Assembly: GCF_013167895.1 (NCBI RefSeq)
Contig: NZ_BLWC01000001.1
Location: forward strand, 6,535,507-6,599,506
DNA length: 64,000 nucleotides
Reading direction: 5' to 3'
Source of the DNA: Streptomyces fulvorobeus
GTDB taxonomy: Bacteria > Actinomycetota > Actinomycetes > Streptomycetales > Streptomycetaceae
This document shows, one piece after another, positions 51,918 through 60,471 of the stretch. Position 1 is the first letter of the stretch. The number at the start of each line of letters is the position of its first letter. The notes beneath the pieces are model-generated. The model was not told the origin of the DNA and ran no database searches. It worked only from the letters and a program-made list of their open reading frames with translations. The translations under genes and the position numbers were made by a program.

Positions 51918-54046
51918 TTGAGAGCTTCTTCCTCGGCGTCGTAGAGCCCGTACCCGCTCACCGATGCTGCCGGGCCGTCCATAGTTTCGTCCTGCGCGAG
52001 GTCTTGTGTTTCCTGGCCTTGGTCGAGGCCGTCGAGGCTGTCCTCTCCCGCATACGTGGCTCCCGGATGCGGTGGGGGTGCCTGGTACGGGCTCTCGGAG
52101 CGGCGGGGTGGGGGAGTGCGGACGGTGGTCGTGCGGTTGAGGAGGTGCTGCTCCTGGGCGGTGGCCTGTCCTGCCCGGGCACGGCGCATCAGAGCGTCGA
52201 GGGCCTCGGCGAGAGCGGCTTCGGCCTGTTCGGCGTCCTGGCCGGCCCGCTGACCGGTGATGGTGCGCAGGTAGTGCCAGATGCGGTCGTTGAACGGCTG
52301 GTGGGTGTGGTCCCGGTGGATCCACGGGATCTCGGTGAGCTGGCCGTCGGGCAGGCGGATCCAGATTTGGCGGACGTCGTGGGGGTTGTAGTGGATCTCC
52401 CATTTCCCGCCGCGGCCTGCCACGGTGGAGGGCTGCCCGCGGTGCGGGCCGAGCAGGTCGTGGTCGTAGGTGCGGTGGTGCAGGCGGATGCCGTGCTCGG
52501 TGATGGCCTGCCACCGCACAGGCAGCAGCTCCAGGTAGTCATTGCCGGTCAGCGGTACGGGCACGTATCCGGCGACCGCGACCAGGGCCGCCCACATCTG
52601 GTTCGGGGACAGGGCGATCTTCGGCAGCATGGGATGCCGCAGGCCCTGGTGCGGGCGGTGGTGATAGTGCACGACCCACTCATCCAGCAGCTCCTGCAGC
52701 TCGGCGACGCTGTAACAGGCTTCGCGTGCCGCGTCCTTGCCGCGGCGGGTGACGTCGGAGCCGGTGTAGCCGGGCAGGTGCTGGCAGAACAGGGTGTTGA
52801 TCGACCCGAAGGTCCGCTCCACGATGCCTTTGGCTGTGGGGGCGAACGGAGGTGCGGCCTGCACGCCGATCCCGAGTGCTTCGCAGGCGCCCGTGAACGC
52901 CTTCGACAGGAACACCTTCCCCCGGTCCACCACCACGGTCTCGGGCACCACGACCGGCCGTGCGGCCGCTCCGCGAAGACGTTCGTCCAAGGAAAGCAGA
53001 CGCTCGGCCGGCAGGACCGTGCTGTGTGTGAAGCGCAGCACGTCAGGCCACGCCGGGCGTGCCGGATGCGGCACAGCCATCTCCGCCAGCAGCAGAGCGG
53101 CGTCGACCGCCTGCGTTCCGGCCGGGCACAGCACCCCCGCCAGGATCGCCCTGGAGGCGACATCTACGGCGATCGTGAGCTCTGGCCGGCCCACGCTGCC
53201 GTCGTCGAACCGTGCGAGGACGTCCAGGCGGGTGGTGTCGATCTGTACCTGCTCCCCGGGCCGCAATGCCACAGTCGGGGTGAATCCGCGTCCGTCGTCG
53301 GTGACCGGCACCGTCCGTACCCGGGTGGCCGGATGGTCCGCCGGGTGGGCGATTTCATGGACGAGGCGGTAGAACGTGGCCCGCGACGGCATCGTCACGG
53401 CACCCTTGTACCGGTTGTCCAGGAGCCGTGCGACCAGCGGCATCAGCCCCTTCACGGTGCCTTTGGAGCGCCCCCGCTGCCCGCGCAGTACTTCCCTGAC
53501 CGCGGCCACGACCCGCTCGTCCTGGCGTCCGCCGCCGCTCCGCCCCCGTGTGGAGCGGTGGTCCACCAGCCCCCACAGCCCTTGTTTGCGGTACGCCAGC
53601 CGCATCTTCTGCACCGTCCTGTCCGACACCCGCCCAAAGCCCAGCGCCGTCAGCTCAGCGGCTTTGGCGCGTTCGCGCTCGGCCAGCGTCCACCTCTGCG
53701 GGTCATACTCGGCCCGCATCACCCCGCCGCTGTCCGGTCCGCCAGGCAAGCCGCACTCGACCTCTCTGACGTGCCGCAGCCAGGCCATCGCCTTCTCCCG
53801 GGCCGCCACGGGGGCGGTCTCGAACAGCCCCCACTGCGGCACCGCCTGCACTGGCTCCGCACCCAGGACCGCGAAGCCCGGGTCGGCGAACAGGTGCCCG
53901 GCGAGCACCACCTGGTCCGCGCCGCCCTCATCGACCAGGTGGAAGCCCTGCCGGGACAGGGCCACGACCTGCCACCGCACTCCGCCGAAATGGACCTGCG
54001 CCCCGACCTCCACCACCGGCCGGCCACGGCGCCGCACCCCGCTCAC
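51911..54046 (-). CDS. tniA: TniA/TnsB-type DDE transposase (Mu family)
   Basis: 711 residues from a GTG at 54046 overlapping the stop of the TnsA-like gene (GTGA). The N-terminal helix-turn-helix region reads AELTALGFGRVSDRTVQKMR. The rve catalytic core reads GEQVQIDTTRLDVLARFDDG (Asp), PETVVVDRGKVFLSKAF (Asp) and PTAKGIVERTFGSINTLFCQ (Glu). The Mu-type C-terminal beta domain follows (VRQIWIRLPDGQLTEIPWIH), then an acidic tail that in relatives contacts TniB. It cuts and joins the transposon 3' ends. Catalytic triad intact. Confidence 0.9.
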   Translation of the reverse strand: MSGVRRRGRPVVEVGAQVHFGGVRWQVVALSRQGFHLVDEGGADQVVLAGHLFADPGFAVLGAEPVQAVPQWGLFETAPVAAREKAMAWLRHVREVECGLPGGPDSGGVMRAEYDPQRWTLAERERAKAAELTALGFGRVSDRTVQKMRLAYRKQGLWGLVDHRSTRGRSGGGRQDERVVAAVREVLRGQRGRSKGTVKGLMPLVARLLDNRYKGAVTMPSRATFYRLVHEIAHPADHPATRVRTVPVTDDGRGFTPTVALRPGEQVQIDTTRLDVLARFDDGSVGRPELTIAVDVASRAILAGVLCPAGTQAVDAALLLAEMAVPHPARPAWPDVLRFTHSTVLPAERLLSLDERLRGAAARPVVVPETVVVDRGKVFLSKAFTGACEALGIGVQAAPPFAPTAKGIVERTFGSINTLFCQHLPGYTGSDVTRRGKDAAREACYSVAELQELLDEWVVHYHHRPHQGLRHPMLPKIALSPNQMWAALVAVAGYVPVPLTGNDYLELLPVRWQAITEHGIRLHHRTYDHDLLGPHRGQPSTVAGRGGKWEIHYNPHDVRQIWIRLPDGQLTEIPWIHRDHTHQPFNDRIWHYLRTITGQRAGQDAEQAEAALAEALDALMRRARAGQATAQEQHLLNRTTTVRTPPPRRSESPYQAPPPHPGATYAGEDSLDGLDQGQETQDLAQDETMDGPAASVSGYGLYDAEEEALKW

Positions 54047-54906
54047 CCGACCTCCCGGATGCTCGCACCGGCCCTGAGGCCGCTTCCGACGGGGCCCCCT
54101 GCACTCGACAGGCCGGGTCCGCCCCCGGACGCAGGGGCCTGGACCAGGACGCGTTCGTGCAGCGGCACATCGATCGCCGCCACCAGCAGTCCCGCCCACA
54201 GGGCGTGGAATGTGACGGGCAGCACCTCGATCGGATCACCGACGGCTGCCACCCCCTCAAGGAGCGGCCGCGGCCGGGCGAATGCGTCCACCACCGCCTC
54301 CAGCAGTCCCGTTCTTCCCCGATGCCGGGGGTGTCGGTAGCCGGCCAGCCATTTCAGATTCGCTGCCGGCACCTCGTCCAGAGGTGGCAGGCGCCGGTAG
54401 CCCCAGCCGATCTCCTCACACGCCGCGCTCACCGCTTCGGCGGCGGCCAGGGCGCGTTCACCGCCGGCATCGGGGCGGCTGGGGCAGTCGGCCAGCAGGG
54501 CAGTGCCGTCGCGGTACCGGGCGAAGAGCTGCGGCACCCAGGACCGCACCAGACCCCGGGAGTTGCGCCACAACAGCCGCACCGGCCGCCCAGCCAGACC
54601 CGTCACGTCCGGGGCCCGGTCCAGGACCATCAGATGGAGGCGCATCGCGTTCGATCCGGCCGCCACATGCCGCCCGGTCGTGGCCGACCACCACAGCCCC
54701 GGCCCCCACCGTCGTCCCGGGACCACCGGGAACGCCGACACCGGATCAAGGTCTTCGAACGCGACCGCGAGAGCGGCATCCGCCCACCGCTGCTGCACTG
54801 CCTGCCCGACGGGGTCGAGGAAGACTGCTTCGAACCCGGCCCCGATGTTCACGTCCACCGGCCCTGACCTGCCGCCAGGCCTGACCGCCGCATTTTTGCC
54901 GCTCAC
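54043..54906 (-). CDS. TnsA-like protein lacking nuclease residues
   Basis: About 287 residues. The start is uncertain (GTG at 54906, or 54858/54852). Position before tniA and the order GRHVAAGSNAMRLHLMVLDR, RAPDVTGLAGRPVRLLWRN, VRSWVPQLFARYRDGTALLA and GWGYRRLPPLDEVPAANLKW match actinomycete TnsA-like proteins. Those normally read ES..E..xLxxLD, R(S)H.PDFxARxxDG and (V)DVR/K at these points. Here the acidic residues and the Asp-Phe are replaced (SNAMR, PQL, ADCPSR). It should therefore not cut 5' ends, and would make the element a cointegrate-forming or structural-TnsA system (inference). Confidence 0.65.
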   Translation of the reverse strand: MSGKNAAVRPGGRSGPVDVNIGAGFEAVFLDPVGQAVQQRWADAALAVAFEDLDPVSAFPVVPGRRWGPGLWWSATTGRHVAAGSNAMRLHLMVLDRAPDVTGLAGRPVRLLWRNSRGLVRSWVPQLFARYRDGTALLADCPSRPDAGGERALAAAEAVSAACEEIGWGYRRLPPLDEVPAANLKWLAGYRHPRHRGRTGLLEAVVDAFARPRPLLEGVAAVGDPIEVLPVTFHALWAGLLVAAIDVPLHERVLVQAPASGGGPGLSSAGGPVGSGLRAGASIREVG

Positions 54907-55030
54907 CCGCCCAGCCAAACCGGACCGGCTGCCCGCCGGAGCCATTTGCGCATTTCGATCACGTGGTGCCACGTGATGCGGTACGCAGCGGGCCACACGC
55001 CAACGCGCCCTTTCCCCGGCGAGCCAGTAC

Positions 55031-56455
55031 CTATCCGTCGCCCGCGTCCTGGTATGCCTTGAGCGCGTCAGCCAAAGGACCAGGGGGCAGCTTCGCCCAC
55101 CGGACCACATCCTGCGGCGGCACCCCGGCATTCACAGCCGCCACTACTGTGTGCTGCAGAGCCTTCTCAATCAGGTCGGCACTGTGGCTGAGGATGCGCA
55201 GCAGATGCTGGGACACGTCCGCACTCGAACCGGTCTGCGCCCCGCGCAGCTGGATCAGCTGCTCCTGAGCGCCGTCGACCAGGCTACTGATCTGGGCCCG
55301 CTGTTCGGGCGGCACCGCAGCCCGCCACATCCTTCCCGAACCGGGCGCCCGCTTCTCCTTGCCCAGCACCCGCAGCCGCCCGGCCATCGTCACCGGCTGA
55401 TGTTCCCTGCGCACCCACCAGGGATCGTCCGCGTACCCGGGCGGGCCCCCGGCTCCGCGGCGCTTGCGGATGACGGCGCCCATCCAGGCGATAAGCGGCC
55501 CGCCGTGATCGGTCGCCACCAACGGCCCCAGCCACGCGCGCCCGACCCGCTCTCCGAGCCGGCGGCAGAACATTCCGTCGGCGGGCAGTGCCCGCGGCCG
55601 CCCCGCACCACTGTCTACCCACACCAGCTCGGCCATGCCCGGGTCCAGCAGGGCGTCGGCGACCGCCACCACCTCGGGGAAGACGACCGCGTCCCGACCC
55701 ACGATCCGCCACCGCTCCAGCTCACCCCCGGCATCACCGCCCGCGACCAGATGCAGGCGCCGCGGCCAGATCGTCTCCCGCTCCCAGCCATAGGCCTGAT
55801 CCCACCACCGCGCCACCACCGCATACGCCAGAGCGAACACCCGCCCCGGCTCGGCCCCCGCCCGTACAGCCTGCCGCGCCACCCCCGTCCACCGTCGCTG
55901 CGCCGCGGCCACCTCCGGTATGTGCCGAACATTCAGATGATCGAGGGGTTGGTCGGCGTCCGCGTCCGCGTCCAGCAGCCACCGCCCATGCCGCACGCAC
56001 ACCCGCTCCCACCGCGGCGCATACCGAACGACCTGCACGGCGGTTCCCGTACGCCCGGCGGCGCACAGACGACAGCCGAAAGCCACCGGCCCGGCCACCG
56101 TGCTGCCGATCCGCCACGCCGCCGCCGGGACTCCGCCCTCTTCGGCGGGCAACTTGGCATCCTCCTGCCCCCAAGACGGCAACGCTCGTGCCAGTACGCC
56201 TTCCTCGACGCCGCACAGCCCTGCCAAAAGGTGCCGTCCGGCAGCGTTCAGCAGTACCTCGGCGTCGGCCCGGCAGGCGCCGCCTTCGTGCTTGGGCTGG
56301 TGGTTGCGCCAGTGCCAGCAGGACCGCAACGCCTTCGCCTCCAACCCGTAGCGGCTGGCGATGCGGCAGATCAGCGACGAGGTCGTCTCCCCTGCAGGGG
56401 AGCGATCCGCAGGAGGCTGGGGTAATGGGTCACTCCACCACGGTCTCGTGCTCAC
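55031..56455 (-). CDS. tniQ: TniQ-family target-selection protein
   Basis: 474 residues. The N-terminus, PADRSPAGETTSSLICRIAS and YGLEAKALRSCWHWRNH, matches the TniQ start (E...SxLxRIA...G). A zinc knuckle is seen in GCRLCAAGRTGTAVQVVRYA with CVRHGRWLLD. The C-terminal 200 residues are helical. TniQ links TniB to a target selector (TnsD-like DNA binding here rather than a CRISPR complex, since no cas genes are visible). It is separated by about 125 bp from the TnsA-like start, same strand. Confidence 0.7.
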   Translation of the reverse strand: MSTRPWWSDPLPQPPADRSPAGETTSSLICRIASRYGLEAKALRSCWHWRNHQPKHEGGACRADAEVLLNAAGRHLLAGLCGVEEGVLARALPSWGQEDAKLPAEEGGVPAAAWRIGSTVAGPVAFGCRLCAAGRTGTAVQVVRYAPRWERVCVRHGRWLLDADADADQPLDHLNVRHIPEVAAAQRRWTGVARQAVRAGAEPGRVFALAYAVVARWWDQAYGWERETIWPRRLHLVAGGDAGGELERWRIVGRDAVVFPEVVAVADALLDPGMAELVWVDSGAGRPRALPADGMFCRRLGERVGRAWLGPLVATDHGGPLIAWMGAVIRKRRGAGGPPGYADDPWWVRREHQPVTMAGRLRVLGKEKRAPGSGRMWRAAVPPEQRAQISSLVDGAQEQLIQLRGAQTGSSADVSQHLLRILSHSADLIEKALQHTVVAAVNAGVPPQDVVRWAKLPPGPLADALKAYQDAGDG

Positions 56456-56826
56456 CGTCTTGGCGGGCGTTTTCGCAACGGATGCTCAGCAGATCGAGGC
56501 CGCCTCCCCCCTGCCGACCGGATTCGTCGCGATCAAGGCGCCCCCCGGCGGCCGCCCCGGTGCCGACTCGTCCCACAGCGCCAGACGCCCGCCCGGCCCG
56601 CGCGCCCCTCGGGGACCCGGATTCGACGCGGATCCTTCCTATCTGCATCAATTTTCCAGCCCAGGCGACTGTGTGACCTGGGGAAACAGTGTTTCGCGCG
56701 GGCTGGTGGGGGGAGTTGGGAAAGATTTTTTCCGTTCGGCATCCGGATCCGGCCCCCTGTGGCGTGTAAGGGATGAGGGCCTTGTGTCTTCATCAACGAG
56801 TTCGTCACTACTGGAAGGCCTGGTCG
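56456..56826. other. Divergent region between tniQ and the sigma operon
   Basis: 370 bp, including the promoters for both directions. No gene is supported. Near 56730 is a run of T (GATTTTTTCC). I looked for a transposon right end matching the left candidate and did not find one. Confidence 0.35.
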
Positions 56827-57114
56827 ATGACTTGGTCGTACTGGGTGGGAGCAGGCGGGGTGTCACTTCCCGTGCTGGTCCTGCTGTTCTTCGCGATGCG
56901 CCGCGCCAAGGGTGTCGTGGAGATGCTTGTGAAGGCGCACATCGAGACCCGGGCGGAGCGCGAGCAGCGCGCCACCATGGTCGCGATGGCGCAGTCCCTG
57001 CCCGACGGCGGCGCTGCGGCCCGCTTCGAGCAGGGACGGCCGGCGTGGCTGTTCCGCAAGGACGCAGCCGAGTCGGCAGGCCACCGGGCCATCGGCACGC
57101 GGGAGGCCGCGTGA
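56827..57114 (+). CDS. Small membrane protein, first gene of ECF sigma operon
   Basis: 95 residues from the ATG at 56827 (GGAAGG upstream). One N-terminal membrane helix (YWVGAGGVSLPVLVLLFFAM) is followed by a charged helical cytoplasmic part (VKAHIETRAEREQRATMVAM) and a short Arg/Ala tail. The stop overlaps the GTG start of the sigma gene. Its place before the ECF gene suggests a regulator or anti-sigma-like partner, though no zinc anti-sigma motif is present. Confidence 0.6.
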   Translation: MTWSYWVGAGGVSLPVLVLLFFAMRRAKGVVEMLVKAHIETRAEREQRATMVAMAQSLPDGGAAARFEQGRPAWLFRKDAAESAGHRAIGTREAA

Positions 57115-57635
57115 GCGAGGCCGCCCCGGGAGCGGACTTCGAGTCCTTCGTCCTCGAGACCATCGAGGCGTTCTCCCGACTGGCCCGGGCCCAGGCAGGC
57201 GACTTGCACAGCGCCCAGGACGCTGTCCAGGACGTCTACCTGAACATGTACCGGCGGTGGGATTTCCTCACCGCCGGGCAGGGTTCCCTGACTGCCTACG
57301 GCCGCACTGCGGTGAAGCGAGCGGTCATCGACCAGTTCCGCCGAAACAAGCGGATGGTCATGGTTCCCGTTCATGAACTGCCCGAAAAGGAATCAGGCAT
57401 CGGAGTCCCCGAAGCCGCCTACGAAATGATTAAGGAAGGCATCGGCGAGCTCGTCGAAAGCCTCCCTGAACGGCAGCGCGAGGTCATCACCCTGTGCATT
57501 CTGCAGGACCTCAGCCCTGGCGTGGTTGCACAGCGCCTCCAGATTAAGGAGGAGTCGGTGAAGCGCTACATCAAAGCCGCCGCCAACAACCTGAAGAAGT
57601 CCATCACCGAGCACAGCGAGGAGGTAACCGTATGA
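57111..57635 (+). CDS. ECF-type RNA polymerase sigma factor
   Basis: 174 residues from a GTG. Region 2: DLHSAQDAVQDVYLNMYRRW with YGRTAVKRAVIDQFRRNKR. Region 4: IGELVESLPERQREVITLCI and LQDLSPGVVAQRLQIKEESV, KRYIKAAANNLKKSI. Both promoter-recognition regions are present and there is no extra C-terminal domain. It should direct a small regulon; no autoregulated -35/-10 pair was identified with confidence. Translationally coupled on both sides (GTGA, ATGA). Confidence 0.85.
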   Translation: MSEAAPGADFESFVLETIEAFSRLARAQAGDLHSAQDAVQDVYLNMYRRWDFLTAGQGSLTAYGRTAVKRAVIDQFRRNKRMVMVPVHELPEKESGIGVPEAAYEMIKEGIGELVESLPERQREVITLCILQDLSPGVVAQRLQIKEESVKRYIKAAANNLKKSITEHSEEVTV

Positions 57636-58267
57636 CGCACCTGTCCGCTTGGACGCACCACCCCGAGGAGCGGGGAGCCATCCGGCTCCTCGCCCTGTGG
57701 CTGCTGCTCGATGGCTCTGAGCAGGCAGTTTCTAAGGGTTCTCGGATCGGCGAGAACCCTGTTCAGGCGGAGGGGGGCCAGCCTTCGGGCTGGCCCCCGG
57801 CCCCCGCCACCTGCCCGGAAACCCCTGGGATCGGAAATCATCGACTCGGTGTGCGCCGTGAACTGCACTCTCTCCTGAAAAAGGAGATCGATGACTCCGC
57901 AACACCACAGGAAACACGTCGCGTAGCAGAAATCCTTGAGTTCCTGGACAGGGATGATGAAGCGCGAAGCTGGTGGAAAAAAGCAGCTCTCAAGGGTGAT
58001 CAGGATGCATTGGATTATCTTCATGTTCTCGATGCCGAGAAGGAAGAAAATCTATCGGCATGCTCGCTAGGGGGAGAGCAAGCTGATGAAGCATTCCGTT
58101 CATTTGTGAGTGCATTCGCATGCCCACCTCTTCTCATTGCGGACAGGCTTGATTCCGCCTTGGGAGAAGCTGGCGTCCGAATGCCTGAGGGATCACAGAA
58201 TCTGGTCCGTGAGATCGAGGACTTCCTGACCCACTTGGACCACACGACCGGCGGACCGCGGTGCTGA
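57632..58267 (+). CDS. ECF-operon partner protein interrupted in frame by hairpin DNA
   Basis: 211 residues in one open frame. MTHLSAWTHHPEERGAIRLL with ALWLLLDGSEQA (1-31) and RELHSLLKKEIDDSATPQET through DRDDEARSWWKKAALKGDQD (about 75 onward) belong together as an all-helical protein. The intervening ~40 codons (about 57731-57850) are Gly/Pro-rich and encode two strong hairpins, one a UUCG terminator stem. The insertion keeps frame, so a longer protein may still be made, but transcription could stop inside. The C-terminal half is TPR-like. A role with the sigma factor is inferred from coupling. Confidence 0.55.
   Translation: MTHLSAWTHHPEERGAIRLLALWLLLDGSEQAVSKGSRIGENPVQAEGGQPSGWPPAPATCPETPGIGNHRLGVRRELHSLLKKEIDDSATPQETRRVAEILEFLDRDDEARSWWKKAALKGDQDALDYLHVLDAEKEENLSACSLGGEQADEAFRSFVSAFACPPLLIADRLDSALGEAGVRMPEGSQNLVREIEDFLTHLDHTTGGPRC
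57735..57798. repeat. Two adjacent hairpins inside the ECF-operon gene
   Basis: First, AGGGTTCTCG with CGAGAACCCT (57735-57760, ten perfect pairs). Second, GGGGGCCAGCC-TTCG-GGCTGGCCCCC (57773-57798, eleven perfect pairs, UUCG loop). Both look like terminator stems and are out of place within a coding frame. Confidence 0.75.
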
Positions 58268-58808
58268 CACGACAGCGCCTCACGCGCCCACACACAGGAG
58301 AGCACTTGTAGATCAGCTTCCATGAGGCCTTCACGATGCAAGGCCAGACGACTCGTTGAGGTGGCGGTCCTCCCCGCGTACGCGGGGAGGACCGCCACTG
58401 CGTTTAGCCCAGCACGTCCGCAAAACGTCGTGCGCACCTGCCCCTTGGTTGATCGCAGGCCAATGCTGAGTGCCGGGCTGGACCCGGAGGGCATGGGACG
58501 AGGACGCGCTCTGTGGCTCCTGCGTCGGGATGAACTCGACGACTCACTTGCAAGGGCTTCGGGCGGCCCTCAGTCTCGCCATCTCCCTTCGCAGGTCCTG
58601 GCATATACCTGAAGACGCCGTACTTGAGTACCTGAGTGCGACACCCGCACAGACGCAGAGCAACCCGCACCGAGCCTGAGCACACTGACCCCGCCCCCAT
58701 AGACGCGAATGCTTCGCGTGAGGGGCGGCTGGCCGACCGTCTCCCCGAGGTTCGTTAGTCGATTTACGGAGCTCGCCAGGGGGTGGTGCAGATGGCGGGG
58801 GTTGCTTG
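58268..58808. other. Intergenic, holds a 38-bp perfect palindrome
   Basis: No gene is firmly supported. A plus frame ending at 58679 (LRAALSLAISLRRSWHIPED) is mildly protein-like but lacks a start or family. The palindrome is listed separately. Confidence 0.35.
58361..58398. repeat. 38-bp perfect palindrome
   Basis: GTGGCGGTCCTCCCCGCGT followed directly by its exact reverse complement. It resembles a single type I-E CRISPR repeat core (CTCCCCGCG...CGCGGGGAG), but there is only one copy. A terminator for the sigma operon, or a binding site, is more likely. Confidence 0.65.
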
Positions 58809-59948
58809 CTAGTCGGCTTTGAGGTCTCCGGTGGGGGTGATCTCGATGGTGAGTTTGAGCTTGTTGCCGTGCGTCCAGTCCAGGGCGCGGTCGTACTGGA
58901 GGCGTCCGACGACGATGCCGGGGGCGATACCGGCTTGACGGGCGAAGGACTCGATTTTGGTGAAGGGCGTGGGTCGCTGGGCGAGGCGCCGGTAGGCGGC
59001 GGCGTGTTCCGGTGGGATGAGGGTGTCGGCGGCGAAGGCATCAGCCTCGGCTTCGCTGCGGTCTCCTTCGGGGGTTGTGTCGCTGTCGCGGCGGGTGTCG
59101 TCGATGAAGGTGAGGCGCTTGCCGTGCAGGAGCACATGACCGAGCTCGTGGAAGAGGGTGAACCAGAAGTGGTCGTCCTTCTTGAATCGGTCGCTGAGCG
59201 CTACGCCGACTTTTTCCGGGGTGAGCCACCGGGTGACGCCGGAGACGCGGCTGTTGGGGGGCGCGGGAACGAGGACCACGGCGACGCCGGCCTGGGCGCA
59301 CAGGCGCGTGATCTCGGCACGCCAGACTACGGGTTCTTCGATTGTCAGAGCACGCAGCCGGGGGAGGAGGTCCAGTAGGGCCGTGCGGTCGAACGGCGCG
59401 CAGATCAGTTCGCGGGCTTCGATCTCGGCCTGACGCAGCCAGACGGCGGTGGCGTAGTCGTCGGGCCTGAGAACGGTGGAGCGCCGGAACGCGGTCCGGT
59501 AGCCGCGCCATACGCTCTCCGCGACCTCGGGGTCGGCGACGCCGAAGAACGTCAGCAGGCGTTCGAGGTTGTCTACGGTGCATTCCTTGGTCGGCAGGAT
59601 GCCCCGCTTGACGAGTTCCGTCAGGGAGAAGCGCTTGAGCCAGTCGAGCTGGCTGCTGAGGGCTTCGCGGCTCTCGGCGCGGCTGACGTGGGTGCGCCAG
59701 GCGGCTTCCATCTGGTTCCAGAGGGAGGCTGGGATGCCGACGGCGCGCTCCAGGAGCAGTGCGGTCTCCGGGGTGAGGACGGCGCTGCCTTGGACGATCT
59801 GGTTGATGTGCTTGGTGGACAATCCGGTGCGGCGGGCGAGATCGGCCTGGGGGATGCCCAATGTTTCGAGTTGCTCTTTGAGAGTGTCGCCTGGGGGTAG
59901 GACGTCGTCCGGGCGGTATGGCTGGTGTGTGGCGGCGGGCGGGGTCAC
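58809..59948 (-). CDS. HigA-type antitoxin fused to ImmA/IrrE metallopeptidase
   Basis: 379 residues. The N-terminal HTH is DTLKEQLETLGIPQADLART-like: LGIPQADLARRTGLSTKHIN with QIVQGSAVLTPETALLLERA. The C-terminal ImmA/IrrE zinc peptidase shows FWFTLFHELGHVLLHGKRLT, where HELGH binds zinc, with RSEAEADAFAADTLIP as the third ligand region. It is encoded 49 bp after a HigB-like toxin on the same strand, so it probably represses the operon through the upstream palindrome and neutralises the toxin. The peptidase could cleave repressor on stress (family knowledge). Confidence 0.8.
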   Translation of the reverse strand: MTPPAATHQPYRPDDVLPPGDTLKEQLETLGIPQADLARRTGLSTKHINQIVQGSAVLTPETALLLERAVGIPASLWNQMEAAWRTHVSRAESREALSSQLDWLKRFSLTELVKRGILPTKECTVDNLERLLTFFGVADPEVAESVWRGYRTAFRRSTVLRPDDYATAVWLRQAEIEARELICAPFDRTALLDLLPRLRALTIEEPVVWRAEITRLCAQAGVAVVLVPAPPNSRVSGVTRWLTPEKVGVALSDRFKKDDHFWFTLFHELGHVLLHGKRLTFIDDTRRDSDTTPEGDRSEAEADAFAADTLIPPEHAAAYRRLAQRPTPFTKIESFARQAGIAPGIVVGRLQYDRALDWTHGNKLKLTIEITPTGDLKAD

Positions 59949-59997
59949 GTGAATGCCTCTCGGTCGGCGAGGCTGCGGGGCGGGCCTGAGGGCGGGG

Positions 59998-60330
59998 TCA
60001 GGGGCAGTGGATCGCGGTGACGATCACTGCGCGTACGGCGTGCTCGTCGAGGGTGCCGTCATCGAGGGTGGCAGGTGGGTCGTCGCGCGGGCGGACGACA
60101 AGGTCTCCATGAGTGCCGAGCGACACGAGTCGAGTGAAGCAGTCACCGTTGGCGGCGGGTCGCAGCCGCGCTGCCGCGATATGCCGCAGGTCAGCCAGCT
60201 GGTAGGCGGCTGACATCTGGCCGAGGCGTCGGAGCAGCGTGGTCGAGCCTTCATGGCCGAATCGATCTCTCCGGGCAGGGCCGCTGTTGCAGACACGGGC
60301 GAGCTCGGCGTCCTCAAAGACGATCTCCAC
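59998..60330 (-). CDS. HigB/RelE-type toxin
   Basis: 110 residues from a GTG at 60330 (TGAGGTCG upstream); longer starts at 60372 or 60405 would run into the operator. VEIVFEDAELARVCNSGPAR, RLGQMSAAYQLADLRHIAAA and RLVSLGTHGDLVVRPRDDPP follow the plasmid-killer HigB pattern. RelE-fold toxins cleave mRNA on the ribosome. It precedes its HigA-ImmA antitoxin gene, the usual HigBA order. Confidence 0.7.
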   Translation of the reverse strand: MEIVFEDAELARVCNSGPARRDRFGHEGSTTLLRRLGQMSAAYQLADLRHIAAARLRPAANGDCFTRLVSLGTHGDLVVRPRDDPPATLDDGTLDEHAVRAVIVTAIHCP

Positions 60331-60398
60331 CAACGACCTCAGAATCCTCTTCCGTATACCTACTGCTTCCATGCTATCCTCCGGATCAAGGTCGATAA

Positions 60399-60427
60399 GT
60401 TTCATGTACCTAGTAGGTACATGAAAC
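60399..60427. promoter_or_regulatory. Operator palindrome of the toxin-antitoxin operon
   Basis: GTTTCATGTACCT-AGT-AGGTACATGAAAC, with 13-bp perfect arms. It lies between the divergent toxin gene and the ubiquitin-like operon's leader. It is AT-rich for this genome, and a HigA-type HTH is encoded next door, so autorepression is the likely use (inference). It may also affect the divergent genes. Confidence 0.65.
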
Positions 60428-60471
60428 TGGCGCCCGCTAGAGGTCGCAAGCACTCATCGAAGGGAAAGCCC

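Noticed and set aside
50826..56455. CRISPR-associated transposon
   Set aside because: TniQ, TniA and TniB are present, but no Cas12k, Cascade genes or repeats occur nearby.
58361..58398. CRISPR array
   Set aside because: Only a single palindrome; no second repeat at spacer distance and no cas genes.
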